A DNA stretch of 64,000 nt from Sinohyriopsis cumingii (Eukaryota > Mollusca > Bivalvia > Unionida > Unionidae): positions 2,446,501 through 2,510,500 of the forward strand of contig JAPYKE020000037.1 in assembly GCA_028554795.2 (NCBI GenBank). Direction: 5' to 3'. The translations under genes and the position numbers were made by a program. Below are positions 27,235-40,392 of this stretch, in pieces. Each line of letters opens with the position of its first letter. Positions within the stretch are counted from its first letter, which is position 1. The notes under the pieces were generated by a model that worked only from the letters and a program-made list of their open reading frames with translations, did not search any database and was not told where the DNA came from.

Positions 27235-27640
27235 GCTTCGCTATTACTGAAACATTGCATGGTATTCATAGTTTCTGCTATTATTGAAACGTTGCAACGG
27301 TATTTAAGGTTTGTGCTACGACTGAAACGTTGCACGATATTTAAGGTTTCTGCTATTATTAAAACGTTGCATGGTATTCATAGTTTCGGCTATTATTGAA
27401 ATGTTGCAACGGTTATTAAGGTTTATGGCATGACTGAAACGTTGAATGGCATTTAAGGTTTCTGCTATTACTGAAATGTTGCAACGGTATTTAAGGTTTA
27501 TGGTATGACTGAAACGTTGAATGATATTTAAGGTTTCTGCTAATATTGAAATGTTGCAACGGTATTTAAGGTTTATGCTATGACTGAAATTTTGAATGGT
27601 ATTTAAGGTTTCTGATATTGATGAAACATTGTATGGCATT
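27235..27640. repeat. Minisatellite, unit about 33-34 bp, about 12 copies
   Basis: The unit contains GGTTTCTGCTATTATTGAAA then CGTTGCAACGGTATTTAA, with two alternating subtypes (TTTCTGCTATTA and TTTATGGTATGA). Confidence 0.9.
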
Positions 27641-27839
27641 ATTGTCAAAAGATAAAGTCTATTATTAGTGCCAAATGGTCATTATGTAGACCACACGACA
27701 AAGATCTGGAAACAATTTTGGAGCGTTAATTTGTGACTAAACTCCTGAATTATGCTTCAATGTATTCAGCTATTTTATGATATTGACGAGTAGGTATGAT
27801 TTCAAAGCCGAATTTAGTTTTGATAAAACGCAAAATTCG

Positions 27840-28612
27840 CAATATATACTAAATCCCATTTCAAATAAAAACGTACAGTGCAGCATTGACAGTGCATGCT
27901 GCACTGTACGTGTTTGTTTTAAAATGGGATCTAGTATGTATGATACTAGATCCCATTTTAAAACAAACACGTACAGTGCAGCATTTACCATCTATATCAA
28001 ATCTAATTTCAAGACAAAAATGTACAGCACAGAGTTGGTAATACATACCAACTCCAATTATTTCAAATACAAATGTACAATATGGTTGGCAATATATACT
28101 AAATCCAACTGGAAAATAAATATGTACAGTACAGAGTTGACAATATATGCTAAATCCAGCTATTTTGTTTTAAAAATATGTACAGTACAAAGTTGGCAAC
28201 ATATGCTGAATCCAGCTATTTAAAAATATAATGGTACATTACATAGTTGGCAACATATGCTAAATCCAGCTATTTCAATTAAAACGGTACAGTACAGAGT
28301 TATCAATATATGCTAAATCCAGCTGTTTCAATTAAAACTGTACAGTAGAGGGTTGGCAATATATGCTAAGTCAAGCTATTTCAATTAAAACTGTACAGTA
28401 CAGAGTTATCAATATATGCTAAATCCAGCTATTTCAATTAAAACTGTACAGTACAGAGCTGGCAATATATACTAAATCCAGCTATTTCAATTAAAACAAT
28501 ATATACTAAATCAAGCTATTTCAATTAAAACTGTACAGTACAGAGTTGCAATATATGCTAAATCCAGCTATTTCAATTAAAACTGCAGTACAGAGCTAAT
28601 AATATATATAAA
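27840..28612. repeat. Minisatellite, unit about 54 bp, about 14 copies
   Basis: The unit includes GTACAGTACAGAGTTGGCAA, TATATGCTAAATCCAGCTAT and TTCAATTAAAACT. Left-end copies are the most diverged and include an inverted unit forming the palindrome at 27,896-27,984. Confidence 0.9.
27896..27984. repeat. Perfect 42-bp-arm palindrome with 5-nt loop
   Basis: Left arm 27,896-27,937 and right arm 27,943-27,984 are exact reverse complements around GTATG. The arm runs from ATGCTGCACTGTACGTG to GGGATCTAGTAT at the centre. It is built from an inverted minisatellite unit. Confidence 0.95.
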
Positions 28613-28864
28613 ATTCAATTTCTAGATAAATGCATTTTGTCTAGAAATTATGTGAAGGGAAATATAGGTATATCCCTCTATGTGGATGCTATAATATTAT
28701 TTAATCTTCAATTGAAACATCTAATTGAATAACAAGAGGTACTTTGTGATATGTATAATTTTCTTCGCATGTACACATTTTATTTAGGAATGGTTTTAAA
28801 ATTAAATACATGCAAACAATATAAAGATAATAAACTGAAAGCTGTCATTCAAAATCTGAACTAA

Positions 28865-28916
28865 AACATTTGATTGATTGATTGAGTGAATGAGTGAGTG
28901 ATCGATTGATTGATTA

Positions 28917-28951
<35 letters not shown>

Positions 28952-29075
28952 TGTTGGTTGGTTGGTTGGTTGATTGAATGATTGACTGATTAGTAGATTG
29001 ATTGAGTGCTTAACTGAATGATTGATTGGCTGATTGATTGATTGGTTGTTTGATTGCTCAATTTATTGATTCTTA

Positions 29076-29127
<52 letters not shown>

Positions 29128-29152
29128 GTTGGTTGGTTGATTGATTGATTTT
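28865..29152. repeat. (GATT)n tetranucleotide array
   Basis: Long runs of GATT with GGTT blocks and sporadic substitutions. Confidence 0.95.
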
Positions 29153-29459
29153 AAGCATCAGTAAAGTCTCAGACGGTTTCATAAATCCATAACAATCATC
29201 TCAAATTGAGTAAGTCTAGTTTTACCATTAATACACGTGTTACCAAAGATAATGAACATTATTGCGCTATGAAATGTACATATACAAGAGAGATAACATC
29301 ACACTCGTTCTTGTTATTTAGTTGTGTTACATATCATATGAAATACATATTGTGATCACACAATCACGTTTATATTAGAAGTGTATGGTGAAAAAGAAGT
29401 TAATAAACACACGAAAGTTTATAAAGTGCAACGGGACTTTGTGTTTATCATACAAGAGG

Positions 29460-29645
29460 ACAGTGGCGTAACTATCTCATCACGGGCCCCACAGCAAACT
29501 GTTTGCCACGGCCCACCATCCCACCCCTTACTGTCACTTTAAGTTTTAGTTTAGTTTTCCTGGTTGAGACGGGCCTTCAACACGGCCGGGCCCCACAGCA
29601 CGGCCGAACATGCTGCCACGGTAGTGACGCAAATGGAGGGTTAGG
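29460..29645. other. GC-rich island with internal duplication
   Basis: It opens AGTGGCGTAACTATCTCATC and contains GGGCCCCACAGCA twice (about 29,485 and 29,589) and GCCACGG twice. It contrasts sharply with AT-rich flanks. It resembles the start of interspersed repeats commonly seen in invertebrate genomes, but I cannot name the family. Confidence 0.45.
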
Positions 29646-29934
29646 CGAAAAAGTATGTTCACTAAAGTAAGACAATTAGCAAATTCATAATTTATTCAGT
29701 TATTTTAGTTTTTAAGCATATTTTGCATCATGCACACACAAGCGCGTGCACACAGACACGCACGCAAATAAATATACATGAAAAAATGATAACATTAATT
29801 CATTAATTAATGAATATACATGACAATCTTCAGAACAACCATGGAAATTTGGTTGTCTTACATCCAAAAACAAACATTTTCAATCATACTTGTACCAGTC
29901 TTCATTCAGTTATAATGGTATTGAATCTAACAGC

Positions 29935-30058
29935 ATATACACACATATACACACATGTACACATATAAACAGATATAAACACATATATACATTCAACTAG
30001 GCACGCATACACACATACACACATGCACACATACACACACGCACGCACGCACACACAA
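29935..30058. repeat. (CACATA)/(CA)-rich microsatellite
   Basis: Degenerate ACACATACACACATG-type repeats. Confidence 0.9.
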
Positions 30059-30589
30059 TTCAATTATAATCGTATTGAAGATAAAAGACCATACGGTGTT
30101 TATATAAAATACGGTCAAAGTAATTATTATTGCTTTAGAAGCGACTTTTAATGGGAACATAACGGTTGCGATAAGATATTGTGCTAGCTTAGTGCAATTC
30201 AAACGACGTTGAAGAAATTGGTCGATACGATGATTGTTAAAGGGATCGTCAGAGTAATTGTTATTGATTTAAAAACGAATTATCAGTCGTACACATTTGT
30301 TGGTAAACTGATATTGCGTTCTATTTCTGACACCAAAGTTAACCGCGTGCTATTAACAATGAAATAGACTAAGCCGTTAGTAAGTTAAAAGTGTACGATA
30401 CGTGTTCGTATGCACGACATTGTAATACAATGAATGTTGTCAACTGAATGAAAATGATGTAAAAAAAACAAAGCAACATATTTAAGTAATTGTGTTCAAT
30501 GAAATTTGAGGAGAATTAAAGCGCAAGTTTATATTGTGATATATCTCCAATATACAATATATGTCAACATAATGGATATACCTTGTCGT

Positions 30590-30712
30590 AATATGTATGT
30601 ACGTACGTACATACATACGTATGTATGTATGTATTATGTATGTATGTTTGTAGGTATGTATGTATGTATGTATGTATGTATGTATGTATGTATGTATGTA
30701 TGTATGCATGAA
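30590..30712. repeat. (TATG)n microsatellite
   Basis: Tetranucleotide TATG/TACG array with a GTACGTACGTAC start. Confidence 0.95.
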
Positions 30713-30954
30713 ATATTAGACTAACCTCAGTGGCGCCTAACTACCTCTTTCTTGTTTAATTGATCCATATTATATTATTAAGCAATCGTAGTTTAACCAA
30801 AAATTATATTCTGAAATTAGTTCAGTACCTATTGGACCCAAGCTACCTCGAACAATATTTTTGTTAAGAAATGTATTCACTTTTAAAAATATCGTAATAT
30901 TCGTTCGTTATGACATTATAATGCATTTTTAGCAAGAACCTTTTCTAATAAAAT

Positions 30955-31099
30955 GTATATATCTATCTATCTATGTATCTATCTATCTGTCCGTCAGTCA
31001 GTCTGTCTGTGTCTGTGTGTCTGTGTGTCTGTCTGTCTAAGTCTGTCTGTCTGCCTACATGTATGTATGTATGTCTGTCTCTCCCCCTCTCTCTCTCTC

Positions 31100-31187
<88 letters not shown>
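30955..31187. repeat. Compound microsatellite (TCTA, TGTC, TATG, CT, AT)
   Basis: Successive simple-repeat blocks end in about 85 bp of AT. Confidence 0.95.
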
Positions 31188-31189
<2 letters not shown>

Positions 31190-31924
31190 GTTATCCGATT
31201 AATACCCGTGCAAGTGATGTTTTACAAACGATCAAAACTTATTTCCAGTTGATATTTTCAACTGAGTTAGATATCTAAACATACAGAATTTTGTTTGACA
31301 AAATGGAATCGATGTTGAAATACGTGTTGATCAAGAGAGAGACCGATAGACAGATATATACAGAGAGTTGTATTTATTTATTCTTTACTTTTTTCTGCCT
31401 CTCTGCTTAGGATTTAACACTTTAAACATCCAGCATAACGAAACTAAAACAATGGAAATTCAAGTAAAACCAATTGCTCTATTTTAATTTAGTCATACTA
31501 TGATCCAAATTTATTGTACAAAAAGTATGAATTTAGGCAATACAATTTTATTCTAAATAATAAGAGAATTAAATAATGGTTGATTGATGTAATGTTAAAA
31601 AAATCGAACATGCCTGTTAACATTATTTTCTTGTAATGCATAGCAAGTGGAGGACAGATGGATACAGGCATGCTGAATCAAAGGTGAAGAATCGGAGATA
31701 TTTGATTGGATGTTGATAAAAGTTAGAACAATGTACAGTACATGTCAGGCTCGAAGCAAACGATGCTTTGCTCACTGTGCACCGCTGATCATAACCAGCT
31801 ATCTTAGTATCCGCGTATTCGCTTAATTGTAGAGGCTTACTCTAAATGTATATGACATTTGCTTCATGAAACCAACACACTTGGCTGATACAGCACTAAA
31901 GAGCTGCTTTACCTGTGAAAGTGT

Positions 31925-32130
31925 CTAAAGCTACTCTTGATGCAAGAACTGTGTCAGTACTTTTAATATTCAAGGGTATAAAGCTACTCTAGATGCAAGG
32001 ACTCTGTGGGTACTTTTCATATACAAAGGTATAAAACTACTCTGGATGCAAGGACTCTGAGTTCTTCTCATATACAAGGGTGTAAATTAACTCATGATGC
32101 AAGGACTCTGTGAGTATTTCTCTTATTCAA
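31925..32130. repeat. Minisatellite, unit about 52 bp, 4 copies
   Basis: Units contain AAAGCTACTCTAGATGCAAG GACTCTGTG with ACTTTTCATATACAAGGGT; the copies are moderately diverged. Confidence 0.85.
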
Positions 32131-32816
32131 CCTATTAAATTTACATATTTGTTTCAAGTATATTATTGGTTTAGCTTTCTCTTCGTATCAGCATTTTAAT
32201 TTGTTTGCATGTTTCTTTTAATGGATGCTTTCGTAGAGAAAGGGAGTTCTAGTTTAGAGTATATATTTGATATTTGCCATAGAAACATTTAACAACAAAA
32301 TACTCTAGAAAACAGTGCAATATTTGAAGTGGGTTAAATTAAAATACATTTTAGTTAAATTTCGATTTCGATTTAGGGGGAAGCCAGGTAAGGTTACGTT
32401 GTTTAAATATTTTGCTGTCGTGCCACTGTATAATACAGAGACCATTACACATCCTGTATACGTCTATAAATTACAATTTTGCAATCCATATTAACTCGCA
32501 TCCAAGACAATGAAATTTAATTCAACACTATATTTAACACCGAGGCATTAAACATAAAAGCACATGAGGTGGGTGGAAGTTGCAGGTACTGTCTCAGATA
32601 AATGATTATGATTTAAATTTTCTATATATACATGCATATTTTACCAAATATAAATCAAGATTAAAATAATTTGTTGCGTTTCATCAATTTCATTCTGTTA
32701 CGAATGCACATTCGCCATCTTTACGACCCCAATTGTCAGTAAAAAAAACACAACGATCTAGAATTATGTAAAACGTCTGCATGCTTTACCTGTCTAAATT
32801 ATCCCTACCATCCTCC

Positions 32817-32832
32817 AGTATGTATGTATGTA

Positions 32833-32876
<44 letters not shown>

Positions 32877-33045
32877 TGTGTGTATGTATGTATCTATGTA
32901 TGTGTGCGTGCGTGCGTGCGTATGTATGTATGTATGTATGTGTGTGTGTATGTATGTATGTATGTATGTATGTATGTATGTATGTATGTATGTATGTATG
33001 TATGTACCTATATATACATATTTACGTGTGTGTATGCGAGCGTGT
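32817..33045. repeat. (TATG)/(TG) compound microsatellite
   Basis: TATG blocks flank about 50 bp of TG and a GTGCGTGCGTGC stretch. Frames across it (YVCMYVCM) are not genes. Confidence 0.96.
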
Positions 33046-33888
33046 AATATGTGTACATTCAGTGCTTAAACTACTTCTTAATTTGTTACCAAAGTTACAT
33101 GAAAATTGTCTCTGTGAACCAGAAAGATATATCTTTGATAAAGTGATAACATTTCAGGGGAAAAAAGACATTTAACCTGCAAAAGGAGCTCTGCTAACGA
33201 ACAGACGTGGTTATCTAGGCTCTGGTGATCCGTCAGTTACAACCACTTTAAGCTGTTTACATTGCTTTCTAACAGCAAATTTATCCTTTGAAATGAGATT
33301 GGATTATGATCTTGACTTCTAATTTTCTAGTCCAATTTGTTCTCTCAACGGATAAGTCTTCACCACAAAGTAAGCAATGCCTCTTTATTAGTATAGCATT
33401 TTATGTCAAACTAATGCACTATTTATTGAAAACTTGTATCACTTCGTTAAAAAAAATGTTCCGTCCATTTTGAAAATTACGCGTACGTTGTATGAAAAAT
33501 GACGAAACTGACAAACTGAATTTAAACGTATTTAAGAGAGCAAACTCTACAAGTGTCGAAACCTTTGCGGCAACACACGTCATGGACATGACATAAGCAT
33601 ATGAGATGTAATGAATTAATTGTTCACGACTTACCCTGCGCAGGATTGTCTAGAAATTAATTGTAATTTCATATAAATAACAATTGATCAACCGATGCGG
33701 TAGATTGTGTTTAGCAAGTCGTTTATAGGGAGGGTGCTTTGTTTTTTATACTTGACTTATAAGAATACGGATCATCACACTTTGAATATCTACCGCGAAG
33801 GAAGCAATTATCATTCCTACCTGTGGGCATGGGCGCCCGCAGCATAGGTAAAGGGGAGGAGTCACGTGACACCCCTGGAAATCATACT

Positions 33889-33993
<105 letters not shown>

Positions 33994-34279
33994 TCCGACA
34001 AGTTTAATCATGCAAATGAAGCTGAAACTATTTCACAATATTCTGCTTAGTAAATACTAGCTTTAGTTTTAGACTGCTTAGGCACGGAATAACGCAACTG
34101 ACTCTCCCGGCCTTGACTGACTGCCCCCCCCCACCCAAACAATCCGGTGGTCGCCCATGCCTGTGGGCCTAATTTCGTATTTTGAAAAAATGATTCCCTT
34201 TTCTGTGCGTCCCATGCAAGCGACCGTTTTTTTCTTAAAGAACAAGAAAAAAGCAAAAAGATATTAATATATATCAAAC

Positions 34280-34460
34280 ATGTAAAAGAAATTAAATCTA
34301 CAATTATTAAGATAATTACAAGAAAGGAAATCTACAATTTTACGATAATTACGAGAAATGAAATCTATAATGATAGTTACAAGAAATGATATAGATAATT
34401 ATTATGATATTTTGAAAAATGATTTCGGTAACCTATTACAGTATTTAACAAAATTATATC
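34280..34460. repeat. Degenerate minisatellite, unit about 38 bp
   Basis: Repeats of AAATCTACAATTATTAAGATAATTACAAGAAA-like units, about 4-5 copies with deletions. Confidence 0.75.
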
Positions 34461-34886
34461 TACAACTTATTACAATAGTTTGCCTGCATAACATCAAATT
34501 AAGAGCGTGAGACAATCTACTTTAGAAAATATAGTCATTTAATATAGCATCTTGGTGGCATCTCTTTTGTACAACGCGTACTCAGCCATACGGCACTTAA
34601 TGTCAAATATTGACCAAGTTTGGCTCACATGAGTGAAGACTTTTATGGAATTATTTTTCCTTATTGATCTTTTTTTTTTTGTTGGGTACCAGCAGTAAAA
34701 CATATCTGATGAAAATTTGATATCTGTATTATTTTTTGTCAACTTGTTTTATAACGCAGTATTTCTCCGAAATTAAAAAATAAAACCTAAACAGATCTTG
34801 TGCAATTACAACGCTTATAACAGTCTAAGTGTTTTAAATGTGACTTAATCAAAAACAAAGTTATTTGTTACTTTACATAGTTTCAA

Positions 34887-35121
34887 CCACTCCGGTGGCC
34901 TAGTGGTTAGAGCCTCCGCTCGGATGCGGGAGGTCATGGGTTCAATCCCAGGACTAGTCATACCAAAGACTTACAAAAATGGTACTAACAGCTGCCTCGT
35001 TTGACGCTCAGCATTATGAGTCAGTGTTAGGACTGGTCGGCCTGGTGTCAGGATAACGTGACTGGGTGGGACATGATGCTACATCGTAGTGATATGACTG
35101 AAAAAGTGTTTAAAATCCGAA

Positions 35122-35153
<32 letters not shown>
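34887..35153 (+). repeat. tRNA-derived SINE, family S copy 2 (internal deletion)
   Basis: The head (CCGGTGGCCTAGTGGTTAGA; GGTTCAATCCC) and the body to GGGACATGATGCTACAT match the family. The segment up to ATCGTAGTGATATGACTG is deleted, and the copy ends in about 28 bp of CA. Confidence 0.92.
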
Positions 35154-35155
<2 letters not shown>

Positions 35156-35549
35156 CTGCTAGCTGCCTCGTAGCACGTCACTGATAAAATTTCGTTCCAC
35201 ATTTACGTTTTGAACATACGTTTGTCCTTAATAGATGTACAATCTATTGAAAGTTATATTATAAAGGACTACGCTCCTATCTAAATCAGTGTTTTTGTTG
35301 CTACACTATTATATCGTACACGTTTCAATGCACCAGCTCGGGTGTAACGGTGTCCGTTTATTTCTTTTTTCAAAAAAAGATATCGAATGCACAATGACGT
35401 TGCAAAAGTTTGAACTGAATATCGAATTGAAATATATCTACATTTGTTTTGGCATAAAAGCGGGGTTAATAATGGCTTAAAAACGTTGTCCGTTTGGAAA
35501 CTAAGGTATCTTTCGTTTAAGGAACAATATACTTCTATCACAATAAAAT

Positions 35550-35690
35550 AGCCGCGGAAGCTCAGTTTGATTAGCGTAGGACTCGTAATCTAAGGATAAA
35601 GGGTTGATACCAGCCCATGACAGTATGTCTTTGGGAAAGTCACCTAGATGCCTTTCCTCCTTGTGATGTGAAATGTGGTGTTCAAGGAAA
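35550..35690 (+). repeat. Second tRNA-like SINE family (V-SINE-like)
   Basis: The tRNA-like head GCCGCGGAAGCTCAGTTTGA, TAGCGTAGGACTCGTAATCT and GGTTGATACC precedes GTCTTTGGGAAAGTCACC. A TTTGGGAAAGxCAC motif of this kind follows the head in V-SINE families. The tail is not defined. Confidence is limited because there is only one copy. Confidence 0.55.
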
Positions 35691-36896
35691 ATAGAATTAG
35701 AGCAAATCTAACATTATCCTACACAGGCCTGATAATATTGTATCCAGTTACCTTTTAATAATTTGTATAGCCATGGCAATCAAACTTGGTTCGTGACATT
35801 AATTTACACCTTTATAATATATACACAGTTATTTATTGATTAATCCCAAAGAACCGCGCGTCCGCAACGACACAACGGGTTATATAGATGCCCACCCATA
35901 CGCATAAGAAGATACCTAATACTTTCTGACTGATCAAGTACAATTTAAACAACATAACAATTAGACTGATTAGTCTTTAAATAAGCATGTCAGTACTCAA
36001 ATATCTGTACATATTTCCATAAAGGGTAGCAAAGTGGACGAGAAAGTGTTTCATGGAGCAAATTAGTACTTGATTGTAACAAGATGAGCCCGGGTTGGGA
36101 CTGGATTTAGCAACGATGCTGAAAACAATTTCGTGTTTATTAATAATTTAGTTGATCGTGGAATGATTCTGACACCATGATCGTGCAATAAAGTCCAAAA
36201 GTGGATTGGACATAATGACACGCAATGAGCAGAACAACGGATACATTAAATTATATCGCTCCAAAATTGGAACTAATCGGAACATGCGACTTTGCAACTT
36301 CAACGAGTCATCAAACAAACAATAATCAAGGTACAAATATTTTAAATATACGGATACATCACTATCGATGGTCATTGTTTCCAGTTTAAACACAAAAATG
36401 AATAAAAATATGATGGACAACACGACCATCACCGTATAGGGTTTACATATAGCAAAGAATAAGACATTATTCCGGCATCAAGGGTAACACAGCCTAGAAT
36501 GTGTACAAAATAGGAATAATATTTACTAGCAAGTAGGACGTTTGTATTACTGATTGTCGCTCGTACAGATATTAAATTAGTGATATTGATGCAACAATGA
36601 AACGTATGTAACTAATGGCATCCAGTTGACGCCCACGAGGTGTATCCGGTTCCAGTTTTCGCCGACTGGTCAAGGAACCACCATGGACGACCGCACATAG
36701 GGACGGGAGTGGGGATAGCGCCCCCGCCCCTGATTTCACCTCTAAACATGTTTTGGCCTACATCTGTAAAACTTATAGCGATAACTACATGCTTCCCCCC
36801 CCCCAACCCGAAAACAATTATGCGGGTTTGAGAGCAACATTATTCCCCATAAATTAGTTGATCCTCAAGTTTTGGTTCCTCTCTACGAGTATAGGA

Positions 36897-37232
36897 CCAC
36901 GCCGGTGGCCTAGTGGTTAGAGCGTCCGCCTCGGATGCGGGAGGTCGCGGGTTTGAATCCCGGTCGAGTCATACCAAAGACTTGTAAAAATGGTACTGAC
37001 AGCTACTGACAGCTACCTGGCTAGGCGCTCAGCATTAAGAGGTTAGTGTTAGGACTGGTCGGCCTGGTGTCAGGATAATGTGACTGGGTGGGACACCATA
37101 CTACATGTGTGCGGCATGATGCCCCAGTGCTAGATATCACTATAAACTATCACACTGTAAACATCGTAGTGATATGACTGAAATTTGTTTAAAGCTACGT
37201 TAAAAATTCAAATCACACACACACACATACAC
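36897..37232 (+). repeat. tRNA-derived SINE, family S copy 3 (near full length)
   Basis: This is the best-preserved head: CCGGTGGCCTAGTGGTTAGA, GCGTCCGCCTCGGATGCGGG and GGTTTGAATCCCGG. The CCGC/GCGG stem with loop CTCGGAT would give an anticodon CGG, so a tRNA-Pro origin is possible. The body has an extra 11-bp ACTGACAGCT duplication, and the tail is ACACAC. Confidence 0.93.
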
Positions 37233-37469
37233 TCATTACGATTATAGTAATAACTGTTATTCGAGTCAACGCCATACTTTGTATTACATGCTTTGTATTA
37301 CATGCTGAAGAATGAAACAAAGTCATTCTAACAAATAATAAATAAAAGATTTTACAATAATAAAAACATAAATGATAAGTCCTAACTGACAATGGTTTCT
37401 TGGTCAGAGTTCCAGATGAATGGATAGACGGTTACAGATGTACAGATGGATGCATATTCGTGTTTACGC

Positions 37470-37740
37470 ATTTGGTGTCACGTTAAATTAGATTCGTGTT
37501 ATACACTTCGTGACACATTAAATAGATTCGTGTTGGTGCACTTCACGACACGTTATTAGATTCTTTTTTATGCAATTAGTGACACGTTAAATTGTTAAAC
37601 CGGTTTCGTGTTTATACGATTCATGACATGTTATATTAGATTCGTGTTTGCTCATTTAATGACACGTTAAGTTAGATTCACGATTATGCAATTCGTGATA
37701 CCTTAAATTAGATTCTTCTTTATGCAAATGTTTCGATTTT
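37470..37740. repeat. Minisatellite, unit about 40 bp
   Basis: Units combine GATTCGTGTTTATGCATTT, GTGACACGTTAAATTA and variants; about 6 diverged copies. Confidence 0.85.
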
Positions 37741-37824
37741 TCATTTGCAATCAATATCAGATTGTATGAATAGTTGCATTTCTCGCTCATCCCAATGTAA
37801 ATTGTTTATCCTGTATAAGAAAGA

Positions 37825-38300
37825 CAAACCATTGCCGTTTATATAAGACGTGTTGCAATGTATGGTTTTAAAATATACATTACAGTGTACGGTTTATAAA
37901 AGAAATATTGTCGTGTATGGTCTTTTTAAGACATATTACCGTGAATGATTTTTACAAGACGTATTGCAGTGTATGGTTTTACAAGGCGTATTACAGTGTG
38001 TGGTTTATATAAGACGAATTGACGTGTATGGTTTTTATAACACGCGTTGCCGTGTATGGTTTTTATAACACGCGTTGCCGTGTATGGTTTTTGTAAGACG
38101 TATTACAGTGTAATGTTTGTACAAGATGTATACCCGTGTATGTTCGTTATAAGACGTATTGCAGTTGATGGTGTTTATGAAAAACAATATATTTTATAGT
38201 TTTATAAGACATGTTGCCGTGTAGCGTTTATATTAGACCTATTATAGTTGCTTTTTATAAGACGTATTAGTGTTTCGTTTATGTAAGAACTCCACATTAG
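37825..38300. repeat. Minisatellite, unit about 28-30 bp
   Basis: Repeats of TATAAGACGTATTGCAGTGT ATGGTTTT. Two adjacent units at about 38,030-38,095 (ACACGCGTTGCCGTGTATGG) are identical. Confidence 0.88.
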
Positions 38301-38606
38301 CGTTTGGTCATATATTGCAATGTACTGGATTATATGACTTGTTCCATTGAAAGAAAATTGGTTCAAAAATAAAATTAGACAATGTCTTTTTTATCATTAA
38401 AGCTGTTTTTTTTTTCTCAAAATATTGCAAAAGAATTGTATCTAGAACTGCAATACACGTATTTGTTTCCGCTTGTATAAATTTTGTCATCCTTATTTAA
38501 CACATTTAAGAAAGGAAAGGAATTGTACTAAATAAATTTGGAAAAAAATGAATTTCAGTACACTTATCTATTCCATACTGGGGACATTGAGGCACAATGT
38601 ATGCAC

Positions 38607-38916
38607 CCAAGTATGTATGTATGTATGTATGTATGTATGTACGTACGTACGTACGTAGGTATGTATGCATGTATGTATGTATGTATGTATGTATGTATGT
38701 ATGTATGTATGTATGTATGTATGTATGTATGTATGTATGTATGTATGCATGTATGTGTGTGTATGTATGTATGTATGTATGTGTGTGTGTGTGCATGTGT
38801 GTGTATGTCTGTATGTATGTATTTGTGTGTGTATGTATGTATATGTGTGTGCATGTATGTATGTATGTAGTCGTGCGTATGTGTGTGTATGTATGTATGT
38901 ATATATATGTGCGCGC

Positions 38917-38948
<32 letters not shown>

Positions 38949-38985
38949 ATGTAGTCATGCGTATGTGTGTGTGTGTGTGTATGCA
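38607..38985. repeat. (TATG)n/(GT)n compound microsatellite
   Basis: Nearly 380 bp of TATG with GT blocks and two TAGTC(A/G)TGCGTATGTGTG segments at about 38,868 and 38,952. It generates long spurious frames on both strands. Confidence 0.96.
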
Positions 38986-40070
38986 CCAGGGCTTATCAAG
39001 GATTTAGTTATCTGCTAATCTTTTGTACCAGAGTCTCTCATATTGGCGAGGGAAATATGGGTGTATTTAAATTTACAATTGCACGAAATAGCTTTTCAAC
39101 AAGTTTTATATATATATAGTTATCTTTTCAAATCAATATAGTATGACCATCTCTTTCACTACAAATGGTAATGAAAACTACACGTCTCGCCATACAATTG
39201 CGGGTTTCCTATTTAAATTACAAACGGATGGGAGGCGTATTTTGTGTTAGTGTATATTATTTCGGCCGTTTTAATATCAACACGCTGATAGTTTCTGCGT
39301 TTATTAACTTTACTTCTTTTATCGTACAAACATTGTTAGGCTGACATTATTGGCAAGCGTGCATTCTAAAAATATTCCTGCATGGGAAAGTTAAAACAAA
39401 ACAAAACCAAAACAAACAAAAAACCGGAGATGACACGCATTTCAAGTAAATCATCCAAGAGAGAAAGCTTGAAAAGATTGATTAAGTGAAATAGTTATAT
39501 TCTATGGTCCTAAACTGTGTAACAAAAAGAAGCAAAGCCATCATGTTTTGTAAAACTTACTGAACAATTTAATTCTATGCTATAAAATGAAAATTTAAAG
39601 ATAACGTTCAGTGATTTAATTAAAGTAAAATAATTCTAAAAGTTCTATATCAATTTTAAAAGAAAAGAGTGTTTCAGAAGAAGTCCAGGTCCTGAATTTG
39701 ATGCTGTACCAATAGCATTGAATGAGCTGAAGTGTCAGCAGTCTTGATGTATCACAATGGCATTGTCCAGAATGTCTTTAAATCAATTCACAATAACCAC
39801 CAAATATTATCTACTCTAAACAGTCATAAATCTCTTTGTAAATCCAATAAATAATTTAAGTGAATCATTCCTCTCAAATTAAATCTAAACACAACATTAA
39901 ATACTTCTACAGAAGGAAAACAAAAGAAGAGTAATACAAATAGTAATAAGTATAACTTACTCACTTTACTTCTTTTATACATCTCAATGACTCTAGTACG
40001 ACTCTATGTCGCAATAATTCACACCTGACGTATATCGCAACACAACCCACCTGACTTAATCATCCAAACG

Positions 40071-40392
40071 AAAATTACCCCAAACTGTAAACCTGGTCAT
40101 TATATAGAACCCATATCAAAATAAGCAGCATATTTAAGCTCATTATATTAAAATAGAATCTAACACTCATGGACAAAATTAGCCACGTAATATCATGTTT
40201 ATAAACGATAAGTACAATCTATAATCATGGGCAAAATTACCCCAAACTGTAAACCTGGTCATTATATAGAACCCATATCAAAATAAGCAGCATATTTAAG
40301 CTCATTATATTAAAATAGAATCTAACACTCATGGACAAAATTAGCCACGTAATATCATGTTTATAAACGATAAGTACAATCTATAATCATGG
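40071..40392. repeat. Exact tandem duplication, 2 x 160 bp
   Basis: 40,071-40,230 and 40,233-40,392 are identical as far as I can see, from AAAATTACCCCAAACTG to AATCTATAATCATGG, separated by 2 nt. Being perfect inside an old degenerate LTR, it is a recent event or an assembly artefact. Confidence 0.95.

Noticed and set aside
27235..28612. Regularly spaced repeats resembling a CRISPR array
   Set aside because: Eukaryotic minisatellites: the units are contiguous with no unique spacers and no cas genes.
36612..36831. Overlapping 63-64 codon frames on both strands in a GC-richer patch
   Set aside because: No domain recognised; open frames on both strands are expected in a GC-rich patch.
36897..36970. 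Possible tRNA-Pro gene
   Set aside because: The head is followed by the same body in several copies and the acceptor stem is not closed, so it is a SINE.
38506..39018. Frames of 110-150 codons (YVCM or HTYI repeats) on both strands
   Set aside because: Translation of a TATG microsatellite; the same applies at 32,781-33,175 and 30,482-30,724.
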